Positions 43,270 through 51,686 of a DNA stretch of 51,699 nucleotides are shown piece after piece (within the stretch, counting starts at the first letter, position 1; every line of letters starts with the position of its first letter). The DNA comes from an uncultured Fusobacteriaceae bacterium (GTDB lineage Bacteria; Fusobacteriota; Fusobacteriia; Fusobacteriales; Fusobacteriaceae). The DNA is taken from positions 1 to 51,699 of the forward strand of contig CAMQWJ010000011.1 in assembly GCA_947038515.1 (NCBI GenBank). Reading direction: 5' to 3'. The position numbers and the translations under genes are program-made. The notes under the pieces were generated by a model, which worked only from the letters and a program-made list of their open reading frames with translations, did no database searches and was not told the DNA's origin.

Positions 43270-43728
43270 TTAATTTTTAGAAATATTTTTTAACACCAAG
43301 TATTCCTCAAAAGTTAGATTTTCTAAAGAATTTTTATTAAATTCTTTTTTTATTATAACCATTAGGTCTAAATTTTTTTGGTTATAAATTTTTAATAGTT
43401 CCATTATCTGTTCTTTAGAGATTTCTATAATTTTTTTTCTTTTTTCAAAGAAAATTTTACCCTTATTTTTTAAAATTTCTTTTTGATCTAATGTTAATTT
43501 TTTAAAATTTATTAAGAAACCTATTAAAGTATCTTTTTCTTCATCTTCTAAATTTAACATTTCAAAAAGAACCCCTAACTGTATCAATTTATGAACTCTC
43601 TTTTTTCTTTCTTGATTTTTTGTATAATTTTCTTCTTTTTTATTAATTTTATTGATTTTATTATTTAAAATTTTAAACTTATTTTTTTTTTCTTCCAATT
43701 CTTTTAAAAGATTTTCTTTATCTTTCAT
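43270..43728 (-). CDS. TraD-family (PF06412-like) conjugation accessory protein
   Basis: 152 aa with a coiled-coil N-terminus and the segment RKKRVHKLIQLGVLFEML, which matches the conserved RxxRxxxLIQLGxL signature of small TraD/TraC relaxosome proteins in Ti-type and other mobilisation regions. It overlaps the 3' end of the relaxase gene by 11 bases. Likely role: accessory DNA-binding in the relaxosome. Confidence 0.7.
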   Translation of the reverse strand: MKDKENLLKELEEKKNKFKILNNKINKINKKEENYTKNQERKKRVHKLIQLGVLFEMLNLEDEEKDTLIGFLINFKKLTLDQKEILKNKGKIFFEKRKKIIEISKEQIMELLKIYNQKNLDLMVIIKKEFNKNSLENLTFEEYLVLKNISKN

Positions 43729-46012
43729 TATCTTCTTCTTCTCCTTTATATCCCATTGATTTTATCTGTTTTCCTGTGTGAAGTTTTTTCAAATTCACAC
43801 TATTATTTGAATTTTTAAATTTAGACTGTAAAAAATCTACTTTTAAAACTTTTAATTTTTTTATTATGTTCATTTTATCTGAAAGTTGTAGAATTTTATT
43901 TTCTACAACTTTCAAGGAGTCATTAGTTTCAGTTAGCAGCTCCTTTAATTTCACTATTTCTTCTAATTTTATTTCTTTCTTTTCTTTAATTTCATCTTTA
44001 GGTTTTAGTTCTCTATTTTTTATATTTTCTTCTTTTACTATTTTCATTTTTTGTAAATTTTCAATAATATTTAATTCTAACAATTTGTAAGAATTATTAT
44101 TATTTAGTAATAGTTTTTTAAAGTATTCTATTTCTTTAGGTTCTGTAGCCTCTTTTAGTTTTTCTTTCAATTCTTTTTCTATTATTTGAATTTGAACTTT
44201 ATCTTCTTTTCCTTTTTCTATTGTTGCAAAAAGATTTTTTAATATTTCTTTATTTTTTTCTAATTTATTAGAAAGATCAAAAGATAGTATTTTATTTTGT
44301 AGCTCTTTTCTTATAATATCTACAATTGGTTTTAGCTCATCTTTTTTCTCTTTTTGATTCTTTATCTCATTAAATAAACTATCTAAATAATCTTTCTTTT
44401 CATCTTTTGAGAGTTCTAATTTAAAAATATTATTTTCAATAGTTCCAATGTCAATTAGTTCTATCTTCCCCCATCGCTCATTCAGAATATTAAGAGATTT
44501 ATCATAAGATTTTCTTAAAACATCCTCTTTAGCTACTATTTTTCCTAAAAATTTATCTGAATTAAATTCTTCAAGTTCCCTATTTAATTCAGATATCTTT
44601 ATTTTTTCAATATCTGTCATAAAACTCTTTTTAGTAATATTTTCTAATTCTTTTTCTATCTTAGAAATTCTACCATTTGATACAGTGTCAGAAGCAATTT
44701 TTCTAATGTTTTCTTCTAACATATTGTTTTTTATATATTTAATTTTAGTTATTGTTTTATCAACAATAACTAAATTATTTACAAGTAAATCTAAGAGTTC
44801 AATTTTCTTAGGTTGAACACTTTGATTTTCTTCTTTTATTATTTTTATTTTTTGTATATTTTCAATAATGTTCAGTTCTGAAATTCTGTAAGAATTATTA
44901 TTATTTTGTAATAGTTTTTTAAAGTATTCTATTTCTTTAGGCTCTGTAGCCTCTTTTAGTTTTTCTTTCAGCTCTTTTTCTATTATTTGAATTTGAACTT
45001 TATCTTCTTTTCCTTTTTCTATTGTTGCAAAAAGATTTTTTAATATTTCTTTATTTTTTTCTAATTTATTAGAAAAATCAAAAGGTAATATTCTCTCTAT
45101 TTCCTCTGTATGTTCTCTTCTTATTTCTCTAATAATATTATACTTTTCTTCATTTCCTATTAGTGAATTAAACAGTTCTTTTTTTGCGATTAGATTTTCT
45201 TCTGTAAAGTTTTTCATTTTAAAAGAATAAACTTCATCTTTTAATTTTTTTATTTCTTTTGATATTTTAAAAAGCTCTAGCTTTTCAAGTTCAACTAAAG
45301 TTTTTGTATTATCATTACTATATAGTAAATAGCCTTCAATATTAATTGGTACTCTATCTAGTTTTTCAGCTAATATAAAATCCCCTTTTTTTATTGCTTC
45401 TTTTCTTTGATCCTTCAAGCTATCAGAATTAACTCTTTCACTTATATTGTTTTTTTCTAATGATTTATTTATTATATTTTCAAACTGTTTTCTAATTATG
45501 ATTAATTTTTCTTTTTTATTCCAGGTATCATCTTTCTGTGTTCCACCAAGTTCCTTTTTATTTGCATTATATCTCTTAAAAAAATCTTGATAGTTTCTAT
45601 TTATTCCATCTTGTTTTCTTGTTGAAAACAGTATATGGGCATGAATATTTCCTACTCCATCTTCATTAAAACTTTTATGAAGAGAGTAAGAGCATGGGAA
45701 GTCATTACCTATTATTTCATTTATAAATTCTTGTGTTATTTTTATATTTTCTTCATCATTTAATTCGTTCGGAAGTGTTAAAGTCATTTGTCTTGCTTTT
45801 CTTCTATTAGCACCTTCAAATTCATCAGCACATTTCCAAAAAAATCTTGGGTTATTCTCTGCAAATTTAGGAATATTTAAAGCTTCTTTGTGAATTAATT
45901 CTTCACTTTTTTTACCATTTTTATATTTTCCTTCTCGAAAATCATACAAAAATTTACCTTCAACATTTCTGTCTGCTTTTACATTATCCATTTCTAATCT
46001 GAAAAAAGCCAT
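43718..46012 (-). CDS. mobA: MobA/MobL-family (MOBQ) relaxase
   Basis: 764 aa; ATG at 46012 follows TAAGGAGG. The N-terminal ~230 residues are a MobA/MobL domain: FRLEMDNVKADRN, then GANRRKARQMTLTLPNEL and GNIHAHILFSTRK with the metal-binding His-x-His. It nicks at oriT, stays bound to the 5' end and is led through the channel. The C-terminal ~500 residues are coiled coil and contain an ~85-residue segment present twice (267 codons apart). The last 35 residues are basic and end EEDNER, compatible with a secretion signal. Confidence 0.88.
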   Translation of the reverse strand: MAFFRLEMDNVKADRNVEGKFLYDFREGKYKNGKKSEELIHKEALNIPKFAENNPRFFWKCADEFEGANRRKARQMTLTLPNELNDEENIKITQEFINEIIGNDFPCSYSLHKSFNEDGVGNIHAHILFSTRKQDGINRNYQDFFKRYNANKKELGGTQKDDTWNKKEKLIIIRKQFENIINKSLEKNNISERVNSDSLKDQRKEAIKKGDFILAEKLDRVPINIEGYLLYSNDNTKTLVELEKLELFKISKEIKKLKDEVYSFKMKNFTEENLIAKKELFNSLIGNEEKYNIIREIRREHTEEIERILPFDFSNKLEKNKEILKNLFATIEKGKEDKVQIQIIEKELKEKLKEATEPKEIEYFKKLLQNNNNSYRISELNIIENIQKIKIIKEENQSVQPKKIELLDLLVNNLVIVDKTITKIKYIKNNMLEENIRKIASDTVSNGRISKIEKELENITKKSFMTDIEKIKISELNRELEEFNSDKFLGKIVAKEDVLRKSYDKSLNILNERWGKIELIDIGTIENNIFKLELSKDEKKDYLDSLFNEIKNQKEKKDELKPIVDIIRKELQNKILSFDLSNKLEKNKEILKNLFATIEKGKEDKVQIQIIEKELKEKLKEATEPKEIEYFKKLLLNNNNSYKLLELNIIENLQKMKIVKEENIKNRELKPKDEIKEKKEIKLEEIVKLKELLTETNDSLKVVENKILQLSDKMNIIKKLKVLKVDFLQSKFKNSNNSVNLKKLHTGKQIKSMGYKGEEEDNER
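44041..45093. repeat. Two copies of a ~245-bp repeat inside the relaxase gene
   Basis: About 44041-44285 and 44849-45093 are nearly identical with an offset of 801 bp (267 codons), both encoding NKLEKNKEILKNLFATIEKG onward. Recombination between them would remove 267 codons in frame. Confidence 0.85.
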
Positions 46013-46039
46013 CTTTAACACCTCCTTATTTTCTGTCTT

Positions 46040-46258
46040 TACACAAATTCCCAAGTGTGGGAAGTCCAAGTTTTAATATAATTAAAATTTGGTTGTGAAG
46101 GGTTGTTGTTTTCGTCCTTAGGACACACCTTAGTGTCCCCCTTTTTACGAGTAAAAAGCACGGAGTATCTAAAGTTTAATGAAATTAAAATTTAGATACT
46201 TGTAACCGTGCCTTCCTTAACACAGTAATTTTTGCTATTCGCAAAAATATTGGTTGAG
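46040..46258. other. oriT: Putative origin of transfer (oriT)
   Basis: Directly upstream of the relaxase start lies a chain of inverted repeats: TTCCCA/TGGGAA (~46047), GGACAC/GTGTCC (~46120-46137), CTTTTTAC/GTAAAAAG (~46140-46157), a long cruciform opening GCACGG and closing CCGTGC (~46158-46210) with TATCTAAA/TTTAGATA inside, and ATTTTTGC/GCAAAAAT (~46229-46250). No gene fits here. The nic site cannot be named from sequence alone. Confidence 0.65.
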
Positions 46259-46261
46259 GCT

Positions 46262-46688
46262 GGTTTTTAATTCTTTTTTATTTACTTCATACTATAATAA
46301 TCTATTCTACTTGTCAATATTAATTATTCTTAAATTCAATTTATATTAAAATTGAATTTAAGATATCTTTCTACCCATTATTACTGGTAGAAACAAATGG
46401 GTTTGATTTTTTTTAATAGATCTTTTTTTATTTGATTACTTATTTTATAGCTCATATAAATATAATTTTTATTTTTTCATCAAAAGTAATAATAGTGTTT
46501 TAAGGCTCTTAAACTCATTGTAAAAATTTTTGTTTTTTATTTAATTATTTTATTGTTGAACTATGTAAGAGTGCCTTATAATTGATATAAGAAATTTTTA
46601 GGTGTGTTTTTTAGTTGTAATAGATGTATTTTTTTAGTTGTTTGAATCTTTTTAAAATTAACTATAAATATGATATTAAATAAAAAAA
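46262..46688. other. Gene-free AT-rich interval
   Basis: No coding frame stands out. It holds an inverted repeat with 14-bp arms (CTTAAATTCAATTT and complement, 46329-46362) and a CCCATT/AATGGG pair followed by T residues near 46374-46415, possibly terminators or accessory transfer signals. Confidence 0.5.
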
Positions 46689-46735
46689 TTAAATTTTAGT
46701 TTTTAGTTTCCCATTTTTATAATTTCCTTCAAATT

Positions 46736-47131
46736 CTAATTGACCATTGTCTCTAATTCTAATTGACCATTGTCAGAATACTGTTTATATATTCCCCATA
46801 TTTTACCATTTTTATAATTTAATTCTATCTTTAACTTACCATTTTTATTATAAAATTTAACTACTCCTTCTCGTATACCATTTTTATAATTTATTTCCAT
46901 CTTTGGCTTACCACTCTCATCATAGGCTTTAGCTACCCCTTCTAGTTTACCGTATTTATAATTTTCTTCGGTTTTTAATTGACCATTCTCATAATAACTT
47001 TTATATATTCCATTATAAGGTGTTGTACTGTCTATTTCAAACTTTACTCCATTTCGTTCCACTAAATTATCTACTTTTTTTCCACAACCTATTAACAATA
47101 GCAAGCATAATAATGCTATTAACTTTTTCAT
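46736..47131 (-). CDS. MORN-2 (YwqK-like) lipoprotein, truncated by a 23-bp duplication
   Basis: A 131-aa protein with a signal peptide and lipobox LIGC (Cys at 16), followed by four to five MORN-2 repeats (YYENGQLKTEENYKYGKLEG and so on). The 23-bp segment acaatggtcaattagaatta+gag is duplicated in tandem at the 3' end, shifting the frame into an early stop. Without it the frame would run on through LEFEGNYKNGKLKTKI to a stop at 46689. It resembles the MORN array of the ArdC-like protein; surface or entry-exclusion roles are speculative. Confidence 0.75.
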   Translation of the reverse strand: MKKLIALLCLLLLIGCGKKVDNLVERNGVKFEIDSTTPYNGIYKSYYENGQLKTEENYKYGKLEGVAKAYDESGKPKMEINYKNGIREGVVKFYNKNGKLKIELNYKNGKIWGIYKQYSDNGQLELETMVN

Positions 47132-47414
47132 TTATAACTCCTTTATCTTTTTATATAATTTTTTAGATTTGTTTTTATTTTTCAATCTTTTTTATTTTTT
47201 GTTAATTTATAATAAAAACAAAAAATATTATATACTGTTATTTAATATCCCAAAACTATTATTAGTATAATAAATAATACAGGTATTTGTCAATGAATAT
47301 TACTTAAATAGTTAAATTTTAATTTTATTCAAATAATTATTTAATATTTAATAAAAAAAGAATAAAAACAATTTTGTTTGTTTTTTCTTTGTTTTTATGA
47401 TATTATTCTTGGTA

Positions 47415-47455
47415 TAAATGGTAACTACATTTTTAAAAGTAGTACCATTAAAAAA
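47415..47455. repeat. 41-bp inverted-repeat copy B (candidate recombinase site)
   Basis: The exact reverse complement of 42500-42540. The 4.9-kb segment between the two carries the tyrosine recombinase, traD-like gene, relaxase, oriT and MORN lipoprotein. The flanks 47132-47414 are AT-rich and I see no gene in them. Confidence 0.85.
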
Positions 47456-48065
47456 TAACTCTAAATTAATTATAATATAAATTGTGTCTAATTCCTTTTT
47501 TAAGGCAACTCTTGTAACAACTTAAACATATAGTCCAGTTAAGTATGGAAAATGATTTCTAGGACTATGTAGGAGCTTTAAAACGTTGTTTCAAGTGTTG
47601 ATTTATATTGTGGTTTTAATATTATAGCTGAAAGAACTTAATTTAGGTTCTTTTTTTTATTTAGGCAAATAAAGCTCTTATTTCGGTTTTAAGGCAGATG
47701 TTCCTGTTCGCTCGAACTTGTTTAGGCTAGTGTGCGGAAAATGATTTTTAGGGCTATATAAGGAGTTAAAAACATTGTTTCAAGTGTGTTGTTATGTTGC
47801 GGTTTTAATATGGTCTTTAAAATCACCTTTATTTGCGAAATTTTTTATAAGGGGATTAGAGAGAATTTTTTAATAATTAAAAAAATTAGTTCTACTGTAA
47901 ACAAACTTAATTCTTTAGTAGATGATTTAATGGACACAAAAAAATATGAAATTGTGAAAATTGAAAAATTAGCTCAACAAATTTATACTGAAAAATTAAA
48001 TGATTGGGTTTAAGGAAAATATGTTATATAATGATTTATAAACTAAAATGTGTTACATTTCTATC

Positions 48066-48094
48066 GGACAGATTCGCTATCTGTCCCTTTTTTT
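48066..48094 (+). terminator. Rho-independent terminator
   Basis: GGACAGAT (48066-48073) pairs perfectly with ATCTGTCC (48079-48086), with a seven-T run after it. It may end a transcript from the repeat region. Confidence 0.85.
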
Positions 48095-48394
48095 ACTCAA
48101 AATTAATAAAAAGCTCTAGTTTTGATTTTAAAGAGCTTTTTATTTATAGGTCGTCTATTACGTTAAGAAAATCGTTAAAATGATTTTTAGAACTATATAA
48201 GAGCTTTTAAATGATATTTTAAATGTGATCTTATAATCTATTTTATAGAATCAGAAAAAACAAACCATTTAGTTCTTTTTTCTTTAATTTTAAAATTTTA
48301 AAAAATATAATCTTTCTTTTCTCTTTAATTCTTTTCTCTTTAAAGATTGGGAATTCAAAATTACATTGGTAACATTGGGAAAATTTGACACTAC

Positions 48395-48450
48395 AGGGTA
48401 CTAGTTGGGACTTATTAGGGTACTAGTTGGGACTCGTTAGGGTACTACAT
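48395..48450 (+). repeat. Iterons of a third, defunct origin
   Basis: AGGGTACTAGTTGGGACT begins at 48395 and 48417 with a 22-bp period, with a partial third unit at 48439. It is followed by a promoter whose spacer contains the inverse AGTACCCC. The layout is the same as at origin 2 but with a different iteron sequence, so this belonged to another replicon. Confidence 0.75.
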
Positions 48451-48454
48451 AGAT

Positions 48455-48483
48455 TTGACAAGTACCCCTTAGTGCGGGATTAT
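48455..48483 (+). promoter_or_regulatory. Promoter of the fossil third rep gene
   Basis: TTGACA, 17 bases, GATTAT. The first spacer bases, agtacccc, are the inverse of the iteron core, suggesting Rep autoregulation, as with TTGACAAGTAGCC at 49409. Confidence 0.6.
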
Positions 48484-48513
48484 CATTTTATTAATATATA
48501 TAAGGGGGTATTG

Positions 48514-48678
48514 ATGGATATTGTTAAATATAATAATAAAAAGAATGAAGTAAATTTTAATGGATATACTGAAAAAGAAATATTAGGATATATAGTTTTA
48601 GAAAAAGGTTTTTCACTTAGATATAGAAATACATGTGCAGGATTAAAACCATATTTTGTGTTGGATATTAAGGAGTGA
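48514..48678 (+). pseudogene. Chimera: rep N-terminus fused to the end of the 157-aa gene
   Basis: 54 codons. The first ~22 residues (MDIVKYNNKKNEVNF) resemble the start of the Rep at 49474 (MSTEIVKYHNDMNKVNL). From LGYIVLEKGFSLRYRN onward it equals the C-terminus of the protein at 50942. A deletion has joined a third rep gene to a copy of the antitoxin-cluster gene; unlikely to work as an initiator. Confidence 0.8.
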
Positions 48679-48685
48679 TGAAAAA

Positions 48686-48760
48686 ATGAAAAAAGATATT
48701 AGAATAATTGAAAGAATTGCGATTGATAGTGAATATTTAAGTATGGAAAATGATTTCTAG
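48686..48760 (+). pseudogene. Truncated third copy of the 87-aa antitoxin-like gene
   Basis: MKKDIRIIERIAIDSEY is identical to the start of the gene at 51423. The reading then runs into a copy of the ggaaaatgatttctag repeat and stops after 24 codons. Confidence 0.8.
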
Positions 48761-48986
48761 GACTATGTAGAAGCTTTAAAACGTTGTTTCAATTATTGAT
48801 TTATATTGTGGTTTTAATATGGTCTTTAAAATTACCTTTATTTGCTAATTTTTTTATAAGGGGATTAGAGAGAATTTTTTTAATAATTAAAAAAATAGTT
48901 CTTCTCTTTAATTCTTTAATTCTTTAATTCTTTAAAGATTGCAATGTTTTTTTTCCATTGCAAACATTAGAGAAAGAGGACTTACG

Positions 48987-49060
48987 AGGCTACCAAATGA
49001 AGAAGATAAGGCTACCAAATGAAGAAGATAAGGCTACCAAATGAAGAAGATAAGGCTACC
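48987..49060 (+). repeat. Iteron array of origin 2 (oriV2)
   Basis: AGGCTACC begins at 48987, 49009, 49031 and 49053, an exact 22-bp period with the spacer aaatgaagaagata. Single AAGGCTACC-like copies follow near 49142, 49246 and 49371, and an inverted GTAGCCT overlaps the rep promoter at 49417. The interval 48761-49473 has no gene and is AT-rich between the iterons. Confidence 0.9.
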
Positions 49061-49408
49061 ATTTTTATTGTTGTAACCTTATAAAAAAAAGCAACCTTAA
49101 ACCTAATAATTACAATGATTATTTGAGTTTAAAAAAATGATAAGGCTACCAAAAAAATTGAAGTTACTTAATAAAAAAATAAAAAGTTAATTTTTTTTAT
49201 ACTATATTCATTTTTACCTTGTAAATATTAATGAAAAAAAATGATAAGGCTACTAGTTTTACAAGAGGTTACTTATAGTAAAATAGAACAAAAAGGTTCT
49301 AATTGTTGAGTTTAAATTTAAAATGTATTTTTTGTTGAAAACATTGGAGTTTTTATTTTTTGTTTTTTATAAGGCTACCATTTGTAATTTTATAGAGCTA
49401 CTTCATTG

Positions 49409-49437
49409 TTGACAAGTAGCCTATAGTATCGTATTAT
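49409..49437 (+). promoter_or_regulatory. Promoter of rep-2 with inverse iteron
   Basis: TTGACA (49409-49414), 17 bases, TATTAT (49432-49437). The spacer begins agtagcct, the inverted iteron core, so Rep could repress its own gene. Confidence 0.75.
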
Positions 49438-49473
49438 ATATATAGTAAATATAATTTTAGTTTGGAGGAAAAA

Positions 49474-50679
49474 ATGTCAACAGAAATTGTAAAGTATCAT
49501 AATGATATGAATAAAGTGAATTTAGGGAATTTTTTAGTAAAAGAACTAGATTTATTTTTTTCACTTTGTTTTAAATTGAAGGAAAGTGGAGAAAATGAAA
49601 TAAAAATTTCTTTTGCTGATATTCAAAACTTGATAGGAGAGGGGAAAAACTTTCCTAGAATAAAATTATATGTCGATAATTTGAATAAAAAATTGGCACA
49701 ATTAAATTATCAGATAGAAATAAGCCCAAAAATTTTTGAAAGATTTGTGCTTTTTACTAACTTTACTAGTAACTATAATGATAATACATTAACAATTAAG
49801 GTTAATGATAAGTTTAATTATATTTTAAACAATGTAATTGGAAATTTTACAAAATTTGATTTGATAGAATTTGTGAGTTTAAAAAGCACTTATTCTAAAA
49901 ATATGTTTAAAATATTAAAACAATGGGAGTTCCTACCTGCTAAACAAAAGATTTTCACAATAGAAGAATTTAGGGAAATGCTATTAGTTCCACAAACATA
50001 CAGAATGTCGATTATAGATATAAAGGTTTTAAGTCCTATTAAAGAAGAAGTTTCAAAATATTTCAAAGATTTAAAAATAGAAAAAATTAAAACTGGAAAA
50101 AGGATTACTTCAATAAAATTTAGTTGGGGAAGAAAAAAAGAAGATATAATTGAAGGAAAAACAATTGAGATAGTCTTATCTGAAAAATTAAATAAAGTAA
50201 TTGTAAAAGCTAAAAAAAATCTTTATATTAATAAATTTTTAAAAGATGAGCATATTAAAGAATTATTAGAAATATTTGAAGAAAAACAATTGATTCTTGG
50301 TTTAGAATATGCTTATAATAATATTAATGAAGATTTTAAAAAAATAATATATTTGGAAAATTCAATTAAAAAAGGAATAGATAATCAAAAAATAAAAATA
50401 ACATCAACTAAAAGTGTAGAAATAGAAAAAAAAGAAATTATTCAAACCTGTATAATTACTAAAGTAAGCCCAGAAGAGTATAATCAAATGTATTTTGAGT
50501 ATTTACAAAAAAATGAGTTAAAAGATAATAAAGTATCAAAAATAACTTTCCAAAAAATGAACGAAAATAAATTTGAAATAATCAATGAGGTTAGCCAAGA
50601 AGAACAAGAAAAAAAGAAAAGAAAAAAAGAAATTGAGATACAAATGGAAATGATGAAAAAAGAATTAGAAGGGTTATAA
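49474..50679 (+). CDS. Replication initiator 2, Rep_3 family
   Basis: 401 aa; ATG at 49474 with GGAGG five bases before it. The start EIVKYHNDMNKVN, then LNKKLAQLNYQIEI, FKILKQWEF and FTIEEFREMLLVPQTYRMSIIDIKVLSPIKEEV, is the standard two-winged-helix Rep_3 arrangement. Last ~130 residues are charged. It would bind the AGGCTACC iterons upstream. It is not closely similar to the initiator at 1544, so the plasmid has two independent origins, suggesting a past plasmid fusion. Confidence 0.9.
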   Translation: MSTEIVKYHNDMNKVNLGNFLVKELDLFFSLCFKLKESGENEIKISFADIQNLIGEGKNFPRIKLYVDNLNKKLAQLNYQIEISPKIFERFVLFTNFTSNYNDNTLTIKVNDKFNYILNNVIGNFTKFDLIEFVSLKSTYSKNMFKILKQWEFLPAKQKIFTIEEFREMLLVPQTYRMSIIDIKVLSPIKEEVSKYFKDLKIEKIKTGKRITSIKFSWGRKKEDIIEGKTIEIVLSEKLNKVIVKAKKNLYINKFLKDEHIKELLEIFEEKQLILGLEYAYNNINEDFKKIIYLENSIKKGIDNQKIKITSTKSVEIEKKEIIQTCIITKVSPEEYNQMYFEYLQKNELKDNKVSKITFQKMNENKFEIINEVSQEEQEKKKRKKEIEIQMEMMKKELEGL

Positions 50680-50732
50680 GGGTAGATATTGTCTGTTATT
50701 AAAAATTATAGAAAATAAGGAGTGATGAAAAA

Positions 50733-50945
50733 ATGAAAAAAGATACTAGAATAATTGAAAGAATTGCGATTGATAGTGAACTGGAAGAAGAAACTAAGAA
50801 AAGATTAAGAACAACAAAACTTAGATTAAGAGAAATATATAATTTACTTCCTGAAATGACAGTATGGGAAGAATACCAAAAATTAATAAAAGAATGTAAT
50901 GATGTAATGATAAAAGCTAATAATATTGTAAATGGTATCTTATGA
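50733..50945 (+). CDS. Antitoxin-like protein, copy A with 17-residue deletion (70 aa)
   Basis: AAGGAG before the ATG. It matches the 87-aa protein at 51423 except for a deletion of 17 residues after IAIDSE. The second half is helical (RLREIYNLLPEMTVWEEYQKL). The stop overlaps the start of the 157-aa gene (ATGA), the same coupling as between copy B and zeta-1. Confidence 0.65.
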   Translation: MKKDTRIIERIAIDSELEEETKKRLRTTKLRLREIYNLLPEMTVWEEYQKLIKECNDVMIKANNIVNGIL

Positions 50946-51415
50946 AATTTAAAGAGTTAGAAGAATTAATAGTTGAAGAAGCTTTGGAAAAAATTTATAA
51001 GATAAAAAGAACTGGAATTAAAGGAGAAGGTATTTCTTTTAAAATTAATGATATTTTATGTTATGGAAACGATGGATTTTTTGGATATTTATTTTTAAAA
51101 AATGGTAAAACTTTTAAAATTATATACGACTGGCATTTTAAAGATATTGGAGATTATGATGGACTTATGAAGTTATCAGCAGATGCTCGAAAAGAAGAAC
51201 TTGGAGTTTATTATAAAACTTTAGATAATAGAGAAAATATAATGGAAGAAGTTATAAAAAAAATGGTAGCAAATAAAAATTTTACAGAAATATTTTTTAA
51301 TGATGGTGGTATGGAAACATTAGGATATGTAGTTTTAGAAAAAGGTTTTTCACTTAAATATAGAAATACATGTGCAGGATTAAAACCATATTTTGTGTTG
51401 GATATTAAGGAGTGA
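50942..51415 (+). CDS. Unknown protein in the antitoxin-zeta cluster (157 aa)
   Basis: The first 14 residues (MKFKELEELIVEEA) are identical to the start of zeta-1, but the rest is unrelated: a strand-rich central part (GISFKINDILCYG, then GKTFKIIYDWHF) and a C-terminus duplicated in the chimera at 48514. It occupies the toxin position behind copy A, so it may be a second toxin, an immunity factor or a passenger. No family recognised. AAGGAG at its end serves copy B. Confidence 0.6.
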   Translation: MKFKELEELIVEEALEKIYKIKRTGIKGEGISFKINDILCYGNDGFFGYLFLKNGKTFKIIYDWHFKDIGDYDGLMKLSADARKEELGVYYKTLDNRENIMEEVIKKMVANKNFTEIFFNDGGMETLGYVVLEKGFSLKYRNTCAGLKPYFVLDIKE

Positions 51416-51422
51416 TGAAAAA

Positions 51423-51686
51423 ATGAAAAAAGATATTAGAATAATTGAAAGAATTGCTATTGATAGTGAATATATTTGTGTTAAAGAAGGAAAAATAATA
51501 TTTATGATTGTTGATGGTAATTTAGGAGAAGAAACTAAGAAAAGATTAAGAACAACAAAACTTAGATTAAGAGAAATATATAATTTACTTCCTGAAATGA
51601 CAGTATGGGAAGAATACCAAAAATTAATAAAAGAATGTAATGATGTAATGATAAAAGCTAATAATATTGTAAATGGTATCTTATGA
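51423..51686 (+). CDS. Probable antitoxin of zeta-1, copy B (87 aa)
   Basis: Full-length version: a beta-rich start (RIIERIAIDSEYICVKEGKI) and a helical second half. On the closed circle its stop codon overlaps the ATG of zeta-1 at position 39 (ATGA), giving the antitoxin-zeta order. Not recognisably epsilon or PezA by sequence. Confidence 0.65.
   Translation: MKKDIRIIERIAIDSEYICVKEGKIIFMIVDGNLGEETKKRLRTTKLRLREIYNLLPEMTVWEEYQKLIKECNDVMIKANNIVNGIL

Larger units (their letters stand above)
47540..48890. repeat. Family of diverged repeats in a gene-poor region
   Basis: The motif ggaaaatgatttctaggact, followed by taggagctttaaaacgttg-like sequence, occurs near 47545, 47736, 48180 (degenerate) and 48741. 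The copies at 47736 and 48741 share ~140 bp, including ataaggggattagagagaat. One reading frame (47786-48013, ending in a Lys-rich helix before TGGGTTTAA) lies across a copy but lacks a good start, so I do not call it a gene. The region looks like layered recombination debris. Confidence 0.65.

Noticed and set aside
47786-48013. Possible 75-codon gene in the repeat region
   Set aside because: The start lies in a repeat copy, there is no ribosome-binding site, and only the last ~40 residues look protein-like; kept as a comment only.
48987-49060. Direct repeats resembling a CRISPR array
   Set aside because: Units are 22 bp with no variable spacers and lie before a rep gene, so they are iterons. 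No cas genes are present.
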